Source: Gammaproteobacteria bacterium RIFCSPLOWO2_02_FULL_57_10 (GTDB lineage Bacteria; Pseudomonadota; Gammaproteobacteria; Pseudomonadales; Pseudohongiellaceae). Taken from it: 36,897 nt of DNA. Position numbers and translations under genes: made by a program. The notes below the pieces were generated by a model. That model was not told the origin of the DNA, made no database searches, and worked only from the letters and a program-made list of their open reading frames with translations. How positions within the stretch are numbered: position 1 is the stretch's first letter; every line of letters starts with the position of its first letter. Positions 1 through 9,244 of the stretch are shown piece by piece. The stretch covers positions 80,202 to 117,098 of the forward strand of contig MGYS01000009.1 in assembly GCA_001802565.1 (NCBI GenBank), in the 5' to 3' direction.

Positions 1-16
1 CCCGCTCCCACAGGGG
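1..16. repeat. Partial REP-like repeat cut by the window edge (cccgctcccacagggg)
   Basis: Matches the 3' half of the REP-like units at 3313-3336 and 29675-29704. Confidence 0.5.
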
Positions 17-95
17 CATTGCAATCCGTGAAATCATTGGCAGTTCAGGGCGGCGGGCTATGCACCTCATCGCCTCATTGGGTACACTGGCTGCC

Positions 96-2171
96 ATGAA
101 AAAACTCATCAAGGTTCTGCTACTCACCATCGGCTCCGTCGTTGTTTTTGCGGCGGTGGCGCTCGCCCTGCTGTTTCTGGTCATCAGCCCCAATCGCTAC
201 AAACCCGCCATCGAATCGGTGTTTGCGCAGCAGACCGGCCTGCAACTGAGCATTGCGGGAGACATCAGCTGGGCCTTCAGCCCCGTCTTTGGTTTGAGCA
301 TGCAGGATCTGCGCGTGACCAAAGAAGGGGTGCGCATGGAGCTCGCATCCCTTTCCGAAGTGGCTGTTCGCATCGAGCCCTGGGCGCTGCTGGATGGACG
401 TCTGGAAATGCAGGAATTCCTGGCGACGAACCTGCACATCAACTGGCTGGTCGATGCGAACGGCGTGAGCAATTGGCAAACTGCCGACGGTGCCGGGACT
501 CCGGCAACTCCCGCAGCTACCACCTCGACAGAGGGCACCGAGATTGCCGCGGCCATCGAACAGATCACCGTCACCAATGCCAGCCTGTCGATTCAGGACG
601 CCCAGCGCGGCATCAATACGACTTTCAGTGACCTGCAGCTGACCAGTCAGAATACCAATCTCGAGAACCGCCCCTTCCCCTTCGAATTGTCCTTTACCGT
701 GGCGGACAACACGGCGGGGCAGACAGCCAACGTCAGTCTCGCCAGCACCGCCACCGTCGACTTTGCGGCAGGCAATGCCCGTTTCGATGATCTGACGTTG
801 AAGCTCAACCCGCTGCAGCTGTCAGGGAGTCTGGTGGCGCAGGACTTCCACAACAACCCGTCCTGGAACGGCTCGCTCGCCAGCAATACCTTCCCGCTGA
901 GCGACTTCCTGGATCTCTACATACGCGAGCCGGCCGATCCTGCACTCACCGTACCTGGTGACTTCAGCGCCGACACCGATCAGTTCAGCATGCGAGTGGA
1001 GTTCAATGGCAACGATCAGCAGATCAATGTCCCCGCGCTGGTCCTGTCGCTGGACGACATGCAGTTGAACGCCGATCTGGCATACATCGCCGCCTCGGGA
1101 AATGCGCCCGCGAATCTGCGCTACAACATCGCCTCTGACGCGCTCGATCTGAATCGCTACACCAGCGATCCTGCCCCGGTCCCAGAACCGACGGCAGCAC
1201 CGGCAGAACAGACACCCGCTGATGAAGAAGCGCCTGTTTCCGCCGCCGTTGCGACGGCCTCAGCCGAAGACACGCCGCTCCCCATAGAACTGCTGAACAG
1301 CATGAATGTGCAGGGCACCCACCGCATCGACTCGCTCATGGTCGCGGGACTCACCATGACCAACATCAATGTGGCACTGACGGTGCAGGACGGGCTGCTG
1401 AATCTGGACGTGCCACCACTCGGTTTCTACAACGGTCAGATCACCAGCAACATCAAGCTGGATGCCCGTCAGAACCCGCCCGCCTTGAATGCGCTCAGCT
1501 CGGTGCAGAACGTCAACGTCGCGCAACTGGGGCAGGCGCTGCCCGCTGCCCGCTTTGCGGAGGGTCGTCTGAATCTCGAATCCCTGCATACCGCGCGCGG
1601 CAGAACGGTGAATGAACTGCTCAACAGCATCAGCGGGACTGCCAGCTTCAGTCTCGCCGACAACGCGATCGATATCGGCATCATCAAGCAGGTGTTCTCG
1701 TCAGTCTCCGTGCTCAGTCCCGCGGGCACCGGTGACCTCGCGCAGCAGTGGCCCGACGTGGTTCGCTTCAGTACGCTCGAGGGCCATCTCATTCTTGCCG
1801 ACGGCATCGCCGAGAATCAGCAGTTGAAAGTCGTCATGGACAACTTCGAGATCACTGCGACCGGCGGCGTCGATCTTCCCGCCGAGAGCTTCAACTACGA
1901 CGTCGTGCTGACCGCCTTCGGCGAACCCGCAGTGCAGACGGTTCCCGTGGCCCCTCTCTATCAGGGCGTCGGCTGGCCGGTGGTTTGTAATGCCACATTT
2001 GCCAGCGAAGTGAGTCAATACTGCGGCCCGGACTTCGGCAAGGTGCGCGATCTGTTCGTGCAGATCTCCCGCAACGAAGTGCAGCGCAGGGTGCAGGATG
2101 CGGTGACCGAGCAGGTACCCCAGGACCTGCAGGACGCGGCGCGTGGATTGCTTGATCGCATATTGCGCTGA
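96..2171 (+). CDS. AsmA family protein
   Basis: ORF 60-2171; start probably ATG at 96 (MKKLIKVLLLTIGSVVVF..., N-terminal TM). AsmA-like N-terminus (NRYKPAIESVFAQQTGLQLSIAGDISWAFSPVFGL) and C-terminal AsmA layout. Confidence 0.85.
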   Translation: MKKLIKVLLLTIGSVVVFAAVALALLFLVISPNRYKPAIESVFAQQTGLQLSIAGDISWAFSPVFGLSMQDLRVTKEGVRMELASLSEVAVRIEPWALLDGRLEMQEFLATNLHINWLVDANGVSNWQTADGAGTPATPAATTSTEGTEIAAAIEQITVTNASLSIQDAQRGINTTFSDLQLTSQNTNLENRPFPFELSFTVADNTAGQTANVSLASTATVDFAAGNARFDDLTLKLNPLQLSGSLVAQDFHNNPSWNGSLASNTFPLSDFLDLYIREPADPALTVPGDFSADTDQFSMRVEFNGNDQQINVPALVLSLDDMQLNADLAYIAASGNAPANLRYNIASDALDLNRYTSDPAPVPEPTAAPAEQTPADEEAPVSAAVATASAEDTPLPIELLNSMNVQGTHRIDSLMVAGLTMTNINVALTVQDGLLNLDVPPLGFYNGQITSNIKLDARQNPPALNALSSVQNVNVAQLGQALPAARFAEGRLNLESLHTARGRTVNELLNSISGTASFSLADNAIDIGIIKQVFSSVSVLSPAGTGDLAQQWPDVVRFSTLEGHLILADGIAENQQLKVVMDNFEITATGGVDLPAESFNYDVVLTAFGEPAVQTVPVAPLYQGVGWPVVCNATFASEVSQYCGPDFGKVRDLFVQISRNEVQRRVQDAVTEQVPQDLQDAARGLLDRILR

Positions 2172-2210
2172 AGGAACCGCAATGAAAGCCTGTGTCGACC
2201 CGCTTCACTC

Positions 2211-3260
2211 ATGAACAGCCCCGCCTTCTCCCGCGCCGTCCTCGACTGGTTTGCCCACAGCGGTCGCCATCACCTCCCCTGGCAGGAACAACCCAACCCG
2301 TATCGGGTATGGGTGTCCGAGATCATGCTGCAGCAGACACAGGTCAGCACCGTCATTCCCTACTTCCAGAAATTCATGCAGCACTATCCCGATGTGCATG
2401 CGCTGGCCTCGGCGCCGATCGATGAGGTGCTGCATCTGTGGACGGGCCTGGGCTACTACGCGCGGGCAAGAAACCTGCACCGCAGTGCCGGCATCGTCAG
2501 CCGGGACCTGGGTGGCGAGTTTCCCCGCACGGTGGAAGGCCTGTGCGCACTGCCGGGCATCGGTCGCTCCACCGCAGGCGCGATTCTCTCGCTCGGAGCT
2601 GGCATCCGCGCACCGATCCTCGACGGCAATGTGAAGCGTGTTCTGTGTCGCTATCACGCGATCCCCGGCTGGCCGGACCAGCCCGCAGTGCAGAAGAAAT
2701 TGTGGGTGATCGCGGAGGAGGCCACGCCAGAACAGGACTTTGCAGCCTACACTCAGGCCATGATGGATCTCGGAGCGACCGTATGCACCCGCAGTAAACC
2801 AGCGTGCACGAGCTGCCCGCTGCAAAAAGGCTGTCAGGCTCTGGCACAAGGCGCCACCAAGGAGTTCCCGCATCGCAAACCCGCCAAGGCGATCCCGACC
2901 AGAACCACCCACATGTTGATGTGCTGCACAGCCAGCGGCAGCGTGCTGTTGGAGAAGAGACCGCCGAGTGGCATCTGGGGAGGGCTGTGGAGCTTTCCTG
3001 AGTTCGCCGACAAGCAGCAGATCGAGGAGTTCTGCCAGCAGTGGCTGGGCATGCAGAAACTGCAGCTCGAGAGCTGGCCGCTCGTGAAGCACACATTCAG
3101 TCACTTCCACTTGCAGATCACACCGGTGCACATCGTCACCCAGGCCCAAACAGATGGGGTCATGGAGGCCGAGCGCTGGCTCTGGTACCCTCTGGATCAA
3201 ACCGTCCCGGTCGGCCTCGCCGCGCCGGTCAAGGAACTGCTGCGAAGGCTGCAGGAATGA
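2211..3260 (+). CDS. mutY: A/G-specific adenine glycosylase MutY
   Basis: 349 aa; HhH-GPD features (PWQEQPNPYRVWVSEIMLQQTQVSTVIPYF, LPGIGRSTAGAILS), FeS cluster Cys set (CTRSKPACTSCPLQKGC), C-terminal NUDIX-like domain (GGLWSFPEF). Confidence 0.95.
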   Translation: MNSPAFSRAVLDWFAHSGRHHLPWQEQPNPYRVWVSEIMLQQTQVSTVIPYFQKFMQHYPDVHALASAPIDEVLHLWTGLGYYARARNLHRSAGIVSRDLGGEFPRTVEGLCALPGIGRSTAGAILSLGAGIRAPILDGNVKRVLCRYHAIPGWPDQPAVQKKLWVIAEEATPEQDFAAYTQAMMDLGATVCTRSKPACTSCPLQKGCQALAQGATKEFPHRKPAKAIPTRTTHMLMCCTASGSVLLEKRPPSGIWGGLWSFPEFADKQQIEEFCQQWLGMQKLQLESWPLVKHTFSHFHLQITPVHIVTQAQTDGVMEAERWLWYPLDQTVPVGLAAPVKELLRRLQE

Positions 3261-3270
3261 AAACGCTCCA

Positions 3271-3336
3271 TGTGGGAGCGAGCCTGCTCGCGAAAAATGA
3301 GTAGAGATGCAATCGCGAGCAGGGCTCGCTCCCACA
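3271..3336. repeat. REP/BIME-like inverted repeat
   Basis: TGTGGGAGCGAGCCTGCTCGCGA (3271-3293) faces TCGCGAGCAGGGCTCGCTCCCACA (3313-3336); intergenic between mutY and yggX. Confidence 0.8.
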
Positions 3337-3359
3337 GGAAGCCTTAACAAGGAAATCTC

Positions 3360-3632
3360 ATGTCCAACACCGTATTCTGCCGCAAATATCAGAAGGAACT
3401 GCCTGCCCTGAAGGCCCCGCCCTACCCCGGCGCGAAGGGCCGCGAGATATTCGAGAACGTCTCCCAGCAGGCCTGGACGGAATGGCAGAAGCAGCAGACG
3501 ATGCTGATCAACGAGAAGCAGCTCAGCATGATGAATGCCGACCATCGCCGCTATCTGCTGGAAGAGATGGACAAGTTCTTCGCGAACGAGCAGCACGACG
3601 TAGCCGAGGGTTATGTGCCCCCGGAGTCCTGA
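3360..3632 (+). CDS. yggX: Fe(2+)-trafficking protein (YggX family)
   Basis: 90 aa; [17 protein letters not shown]...[38 protein letters not shown], typical YggX; adjacent to mutY as is common. Confidence 0.95.
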   Translation: MSNTVFCRKYQKELPALKAPPYPGAKGREIFENVSQQAWTEWQKQQTMLINEKQLSMMNADHRRYLLEEMDKFFANEQHDVAEGYVPPES

Positions 3633-3755
3633 CAGCACCTCCCGGATGAACTCGATCATGGAGCCTTTCTCGCGCTTGACTCGGAGAGGGCTCTCCGGGT
3701 TTAATACGCGCCTTGCCAAAAATGGCAGCCTTGCAAGACCGCAGCACCCCCCAAT

Positions 3756-3831
3756 GCCCAGATAGCTCAGTCGGTAGAGCAGAGGATTGAAAATCCTCGT
3801 GTCGGTGGTTCAATTCCGCCTCTGGGCACCA
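3756..3831 (+). tRNA. tRNA-Phe (GAA), CCA encoded
   Basis: GCCCAGA...TCTGGGC acceptor stem plus CCA; anticodon stem GAGGA/TCCTC with loop TTGAAAA (GAA at 3789-3791); T-arm GGTGG-TTCAATT-CCGCC. Confidence 0.97.
3807..3831 (+). repeat. Left attachment-site-like repeat (tRNA-Phe 3' end)
   Basis: GGTTCAATTCCGCCTCTGGGCACCA matches 29550-29574 at 22/25 positions (manual alignment). Confidence 0.75.
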
Positions 3832-3969
3832 CTTTTCCCCTCCATATCAAAAAGTTACAATTACCGCCCTTCTCGCAATTCCATAGCACACTCGTAATGG
3901 GGGAAGTCCAGAATTGTCTTTTATCGAGATGTCCAATTCAATTAGACCAGAACCGCGCGATGACTGACG

Positions 3970-4212
3970 TTATACAGGTTTACTATGACTGCCGTCACAG
4001 AGCGGTTGCGATGCGGTAATTTTACAGCCACAGAAATATACTTTTTTTGATTCCGTCGCCTGAAATCTCACTGGCACAAATTCGCTCCCTTTGTGAGAGC
4101 CATCACAAAAAGGTTGTTTTTGGCTGAGGCCGCATGAACACCAGAAATAGGATTTTCCCGATTCAACTTCAATTCCAAAGGGTGTATCTGCCGCTCTTTT
4201 AGGATTACTCAT
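3970..4212 (-). CDS. CDGSH iron-sulfur domain protein (two CDGSH-type motifs)
   Basis: 80 aa; CSCGLSQKQPFCDGSH and CGCKITASQPLCDGSH. Confidence 0.92.
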   Translation of the reverse strand: MSNPKRAADTPFGIEVESGKSYFWCSCGLSQKQPFCDGSHKGSEFVPVRFQATESKKVYFCGCKITASQPLCDGSHSKPV

Positions 4213-4799
4213 ACTCTAATTTCCTTACTTGATATTTTAAAAACACCTCAAACTATAGAAATGACACATGACACGTGTCTTGTCTTTGCTTCTTTTGATT
4301 GTCATATGTCTGATCGATCTCAATCATTGAGCATGTTCGAGCATTAATGGCGTAGGTTTTGCCCAGTCTCTGTATGCAAGAAGCATACTCACTCTTATCT
4401 TTTGTTCGAAAAAACTTTTGACCTGGTTAGCACTGGTCGTTCAGTGGCTATAGCCCAGCTTGTCTTTTGGTCTTCAATCGCTGTGGAAAATGGAATCACT
4501 TTAATGATTGTAAACAACAGTCGTCATCTCTGCTTCTAATTCAAAAAAGCACCAATACCTGACAGCCTCGCTCCGATTTTGTGCGCGCGCACCAACCCGG
4601 TGCAATCTGAAGTGTGCAAAGAGACGGGAATCAATCTCAGTTCCCGATATAAGGTTACTATCTACGGAATCCAGCAGCTGGCACGGAGCGTGCATCGGTG
4701 ACTGTCGCCGAGCATGCCTCTCGGCAAAGTGCAGAGTAATTCCGGCTTTGCCTGAGGGGTGTAAACAATCCACTTAAAGATGATGACTACGATAAAAAT

Positions 4800-4945
4800 G
4801 GAGTACTAGGGTTCCGGCATTGTAGAAGATGCGACTGGTCCGAGAGTACTCGACCTTTCAAGCTGGGTTCTCTCAGAGTAAACGAACTTCAGTATTAATC
4901 TTTTGTAAGGTTACACGGCGGGACAAAAGCCCGGGAGGATTAGCT
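4800..4945 (+). promoter_or_regulatory. Guanidine-I riboswitch (ykkC subtype 1); boundaries approximate
   Basis: Conserved blocks in order: CTAGGGTTCCG (4806-4816), ACTGGTCCGAGAG (4834-4846), ACACGGCGGGACAAAAGCCCGGGAGG (4913-4938); upstream of an ABC/'urea carboxylase' operon, a known context for this class. Confidence 0.92.
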
Positions 4946-4963
4946 GACAGCGGTTAGTGTCAG
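4944..4963 (+). promoter_or_regulatory. Hairpin between riboswitch and first gene (possible expression platform)
   Basis: CTGACA-GCGGTTAG-TGTCAG; no strong U-tract follows, so mechanism is uncertain. Confidence 0.4.
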
Positions 4964-5000
4964 TATTTCAATACGTGAATAACATACCAGGAGACATGAA

Positions 5001-6053
5001 ATGAGACGAAACCTACCAAAGAGCCTTATCACCCTTTTATTTGTAACCGCTGCGACGTTTGTCTCGCCAGCTACTTTTGCGCAGGATCGCTTCAGCCTAT
5101 GTTGGTCAATCTATGTCGGATGGATGCCGTGGGAGTATGGCGATGCTACCGGCATTATTGATAAATGGGCCAATAAATACGGCATAGAGATTGATGTCGT
5201 GCAAATCAACGATTACGTCGAATCCATTAACCAGTACACGGCAGGCCAGTTTGACGCCTGCTCCATGACCAACATGGATGCACTGACGATTCCCGCTGCC
5301 GGAGGTGTGGATTCTACAGCCCTTATTGTTGGCGACTTTTCCAACGGCAATGACGCGATCATCCTGAAAGAAGGGTCGACTTTAGGCGATATAAAAGGTC
5401 AGCGCGTGAATCTGGTTGAATTGAGCGTATCCCACTATCTTTTGGCGCGGGCCCTGGAATCCATAGGTTTGAGCGAGCGTGATGTCACTGTCGTCAATAC
5501 ATCAGATGCCGACATGGTCGCAGCATTCTCGACGCGTGATGTTACTGCGGTAACAACCTGGAATCCGCTTGTTAATGAAATACTGAAAGTGCCGGGGGCT
5601 ACAAAAGTTTTCGATAGCTCTCAGATTCCCGGCGAGATCGTTGATACCTTGATGGTCAAGACTGAAGTTCTCGAAGCTAATCCTGACTTCGGCAAAGCCC
5701 TTGTGGGTGCCTGGTATGAAATCATGTCTGCGATGGAGAGCCGCCCGGAAGTTCTTGCCCACATGGGCGAGGCTTCGGGTACTGACCAGGCTGGATACGA
5801 AGCACAATTGGCATCAACCCAGATGTTCTATTCGGCAAGCGATGCAGTTGCCTTTGTGAATAGCGACAAGCTGATGACAACCATGGAATATGTTGCCAAC
5901 TTTTCATTTGATCACGGTTTGTTGGGGGAAGGTGCTGCCGACGCTGGATTCATTGGTATTGAAACCCCTACAGGTGTCTTCGGCAACAGCCGCAATATTA
6001 AACTGCGCTTTGATCCTTCTTATATGGAAATGGCGGCCGAAGGCAGCCTGTAA
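5001..6053 (+). CDS. ABC transporter substrate-binding protein, 'urea carboxylase region' type (probable guanidine/related uptake)
   Basis: 350 aa with signal peptide; FSLCWSIYVGWMPWEYGDATGIIDKWANKYGIEIDVVQINDYVESINQYTAGQFDA; directly downstream of the riboswitch. Confidence 0.85.
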   Translation: MRRNLPKSLITLLFVTAATFVSPATFAQDRFSLCWSIYVGWMPWEYGDATGIIDKWANKYGIEIDVVQINDYVESINQYTAGQFDACSMTNMDALTIPAAGGVDSTALIVGDFSNGNDAIILKEGSTLGDIKGQRVNLVELSVSHYLLARALESIGLSERDVTVVNTSDADMVAAFSTRDVTAVTTWNPLVNEILKVPGATKVFDSSQIPGEIVDTLMVKTEVLEANPDFGKALVGAWYEIMSAMESRPEVLAHMGEASGTDQAGYEAQLASTQMFYSASDAVAFVNSDKLMTTMEYVANFSFDHGLLGEGAADAGFIGIETPTGVFGNSRNIKLRFDPSYMEMAAEGSL

Positions 6054-6104
6054 TGTCACAAGTCGAGCATTCCGTCCTCGTGACATTTTAAGAAGGGTAT
6101 CTCC

Positions 6105-6920
6105 ATGCGCAGACTTATCAATTTACAACCAAATCGCGCTCTCAAAATCGCGCTTGGCATCATTCCTTTTCTTCTCATTCTGCTGGTTTACCAGATCAGC
6201 TCTGATATCCGCAAAGCCGAGAATGAGCAAGACAAACTGTTGCCAAGCTTTACTGAAATCGCGGCCGGCATAAATCGAATGGCGTTTGAACCCAGCCAGC
6301 GCACCGGTGAATATGAATTTTGGGAGGACACAAAAAGTAGTGTCAAGCGCCTGTCGATGGGGATCGCTATTTCGGCTGCTATAGGTTTAGTTGTTGGTCT
6401 GGCGGCAGGGGCAATCCCTGTAATCGCAGCGCCATTGAGCCCCCTGATTACCGCCATATCCTTGATTCCTCCCATGGCCATCCTGCCCGTGCTGTTTATA
6501 GTTTTTGGTTTGGGTGAGTTGTCCAAGGTAATGCTGATTGTGATCGGGGTTTCTCCTTTCCTGATCCGTGACATTCTACAGCGTACCCAGGAGCTGCCAC
6601 GGGAACAACTGGTCAAGGCGCAGACCCTGGGCGGTAACAGTTGGCAAATAGTTCTTCGGGTGATTTTTCCACAGATCGTTCCTCGCCTGCTTGATGCCGT
6701 TCGACTCAGTCTGGGTGCCGCATGGCTGTTTTTGATTGCCGCCGAAGCCATCGCCGCTACAGACGGACTTGGGTACCGGATATTTCTGGTAAGGCGTTAC
6801 ATGTCGATGGATATCATCCTGCCTTATGTCGTCTGGATTACTTTCCTGGCGTTCACATTAGACTGGTGTCTGCTGAAGTTCAGTCGGGTGGTATTTCCCT
6901 GGTACCACGCAGAGAAGTAG
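6105..6920 (+). CDS. ABC transporter permease
   Basis: 271 aa multi-TM protein with EAA-type loop (REQLVKAQTLGGNSWQIVLRVIFPQIVPRLLDAVRLSLGAAW). Confidence 0.9.
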   Translation: MRRLINLQPNRALKIALGIIPFLLILLVYQISSDIRKAENEQDKLLPSFTEIAAGINRMAFEPSQRTGEYEFWEDTKSSVKRLSMGIAISAAIGLVVGLAAGAIPVIAAPLSPLITAISLIPPMAILPVLFIVFGLGELSKVMLIVIGVSPFLIRDILQRTQELPREQLVKAQTLGGNSWQIVLRVIFPQIVPRLLDAVRLSLGAAWLFLIAAEAIAATDGLGYRIFLVRRYMSMDIILPYVVWITFLAFTLDWCLLKFSRVVFPWYHAEK

Positions 6921-6928
6921 GAAACGGT

Positions 6929-7714
6929 ATGAGTGCATTCATTCAATTAGACCATCTGTCAAAGCACTACCGCGATAATGTGGTGCTCGAAAACTTGAGC
7001 TGCAAAGTTGCTGAAGGCGAATTCGTTACCCTTGTTGGCGCATCCGGCTGCGGCAAAAGCACCTTTCTCAGGTTGCTACTGGGCACGGAAAGCGTCAGCT
7101 CAGGACAACTGTTGATGGCTGGAAAACCGATAGAACAGGAGCCCAGTCCCGATCGCGGCATCGTGTTTCAGAGGTATTCAGTCTTTCCACATTTGAACGT
7201 CCGTGAAAATGTCGTGCTAGGGATCGAGTTTGTAGAGAGCGCATGGCTGGGGCGCCTGTTTGGGCAGCGTCGCAAAGCAGCTCTGGCAAAGGCTGATGAA
7301 TTATTAGCCGCAGTTGGGCTTGAGCAGGCACGATATAAATATCCTCACGAGTTATCCGGCGGCATGCAGCAACGACTCGCATTAGCGCAGGCGCTCATCA
7401 AGAAACCGAAGGTGCTGCTTTTGGACGAGCCTTTTGGTGCTCTGGATCCAGGTATTCGCAAAGAAATGCATGATCTGGTATTGGGGCTTTGGCGTCAGTA
7501 CGGGTTGACTATCTTCATGGTCACACATGACTTGAAGGAAGGCTTCCATCTTGGCACGCGTCTGTGGGTGTTCGATAAAGTCCGTCACGACCCGCATGCA
7601 CCGAACCGCTTCGGGAGCACAATCACCTATGACTTATCGCTTCAATCCAAAGATAAAGCGTCCACAATTGCCGCTATAGATGAAATCAACGCCCAACTAC
7701 AAGCGGTGGAATAA
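6929..7714 (+). CDS. ABC transporter ATP-binding protein
   Basis: Walker A GASGCGKST, signature LSGGMQQRLALAQAL, Walker B VLLLDEPFGALD. Start taken at ATG 6929 (MSAFIQLDHLSKHY) rather than 6722. Confidence 0.93.
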   Translation: MSAFIQLDHLSKHYRDNVVLENLSCKVAEGEFVTLVGASGCGKSTFLRLLLGTESVSSGQLLMAGKPIEQEPSPDRGIVFQRYSVFPHLNVRENVVLGIEFVESAWLGRLFGQRRKAALAKADELLAAVGLEQARYKYPHELSGGMQQRLALAQALIKKPKVLLLDEPFGALDPGIRKEMHDLVLGLWRQYGLTIFMVTHDLKEGFHLGTRLWVFDKVRHDPHAPNRFGSTITYDLSLQSKDKASTIAAIDEINAQLQAVE

Positions 7715-7756
7715 ATTAATTGATTTGACACTGAGTTAACCCGGAATCCAGAAAAG

Positions 7757-8485
7757 ATGAAAAGCCAAGAAATTTTTCCCAGTGAATATAAAACCGTCAT
7801 CGCACCCGGCGCCCATTGGTCGTTGGTTGTACGCAAAGGAATAGAGATGACGCTGACGGATCTGGAAGGCGGTGCAAACGTCGGTATGCTTTTTTACAAC
7901 CCAAATCTGATGAGCGAGAAATACAACGCCCCAGACACCTTGAAATGCCAACACACATTCAAACTGACACGTGGGCACTGTCTGTATTCTGATATGGGGC
8001 GTGTTTTCGCTTCCATCACCCACGACTCGTTTGGGTGGCACGACACAATCTGTGGCAACTCTCACTCTCATCATATTGAAAGCCGCTGGGGCGAGAGAAG
8101 CTATCAAACCCAGCGCAATGCATGGTTGCAAAACGGCTTTGATGCTTTTTTGGTTGAACTTGCAAAGTATCGAATGAAGAAGCAGGACCTAGCGGCAAAC
8201 CTGAATTTATTTTCAGAAGTCTCTGCGGACGATGAAGGAAAGTTGCGCTTATCCCGGCAAAGTCAGGCGGGCGACACCATTACACTAAGATTTGAAATGG
8301 ACACACTGGTAGTCATGCACACCTGCCCACACCCGCTGAATACGGCTTCTGTCTATCCGCACAAACCTGTTGAGGTTTGTCTGGAAAAAGCCAGTCCCAT
8401 GCAGCCGGATGACTACTGTCTGAATCTCTGTGGCGAAAACCGCCGCGGGTTTCACAACAATGCGTTGTATCACCTGGGTATGTGA
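7757..8485 (+). CDS. Urea-amidolyase-associated protein 1 (UAAP1, DUF1989); probable carboxyguanidine deiminase subunit
   Basis: 242 aa; APGAHWSLVVRKGIEMTLTDLEGGANVGMLFYNPNLMSEKYNAPDTLKCQHTFKLTRGHCLYSDMGRV; paired with UAAP2. Confidence 0.88.
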   Translation: MKSQEIFPSEYKTVIAPGAHWSLVVRKGIEMTLTDLEGGANVGMLFYNPNLMSEKYNAPDTLKCQHTFKLTRGHCLYSDMGRVFASITHDSFGWHDTICGNSHSHHIESRWGERSYQTQRNAWLQNGFDAFLVELAKYRMKKQDLAANLNLFSEVSADDEGKLRLSRQSQAGDTITLRFEMDTLVVMHTCPHPLNTASVYPHKPVEVCLEKASPMQPDDYCLNLCGENRRGFHNNALYHLGM

Positions 8486-8507
8486 AAGAGATATTTGAGG
8501 CATTAAC

Positions 8508-9152
8508 ATGATTAAAGAAAGCGACCTAGCCCTGGCTGACGCCAAATTCCGCACGAAGGTGGATGCCGGGAACTATTACATTCAGACCATCAAAGTGGGT
8601 GAAACCATCCGCATTATTGACCTGGAAGGCAACCAAGCAGCAGACACCCTGTTTTATAACGCTCAGGATCCAAGCGAACGTTACAGTGCCAGCGACACTA
8701 TCAGGGAAGCGGCGGCACTTTATCTCACCACGGGCTCCATTTTAAAAACCAACCTTAACAGGGATTTGCTTGAGATAGTGGCCGACACCTGTGGGCGACA
8801 CGATACCGTGGGCGGCGCCTGCTCAACAGAATCCAACACAGTGCGCTACGATCTGGAAAAGCGCTGCATGCACGCATGCCGCGACAGCTGGTTGCTGGCC
8901 ATCGCTGAACACCAGGAATACGGCCTGGCCAAGGAAGACATCGGCCACAATATAAATTTCTTCATGAATGTGCCTGTTACACAAGATGGGAAATTGCGAT
9001 TTGCCGATGGTGTATCGGGGCCGGGCAAGTATGTCGAGCTGACAGCAAAAATGGATACGATCGTTTTAATTTCGAATTGCCCGCAATTGAACAATCCTTG
9101 TAATGCCTACAACCCTACACCAATTGAAGTTGCTGTATGGGCAGCGGCATAG
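8508..9152 (+). CDS. Urea-amidolyase-associated protein 2 (UAAP2, DUF1989); probable carboxyguanidine deiminase subunit
   Basis: 214 aa; [77 protein letters not shown]. Confidence 0.88.
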   Translation: MIKESDLALADAKFRTKVDAGNYYIQTIKVGETIRIIDLEGNQAADTLFYNAQDPSERYSASDTIREAAALYLTTGSILKTNLNRDLLEIVADTCGRHDTVGGACSTESNTVRYDLEKRCMHACRDSWLLAIAEHQEYGLAKEDIGHNINFFMNVPVTQDGKLRFADGVSGPGKYVELTAKMDTIVLISNCPQLNNPCNAYNPTPIEVAVWAAA

Positions 9153-9244
9153 GCCGCATAAGAATATAAGTTCAATAACGCGCAGGACGACCTGCTGGCG
9201 TTTTCAGTAATCCTGGGACGACCCACGTCAGACAGAGAGTAGTC

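Noticed and set aside
2205-3719. 504-aa ORF on the minus strand across mutY and yggX
   Set aside because: Shadow ORF antisense to two clearly coding genes; low-complexity composition and no recognisable domain.
4501-4773. 90-aa minus-strand ORF upstream of the riboswitch
   Set aside because: No recognisable domain or convincing ribosome-binding site; treated as unexplained intergenic DNA.
9182-9205. Small hairpin (GCAGG-ACGA-CCTGC) between UAAP2 and the carboxylase
   Set aside because: Short stem without a clear T-tract; not strong enough to call a terminator or regulatory RNA.
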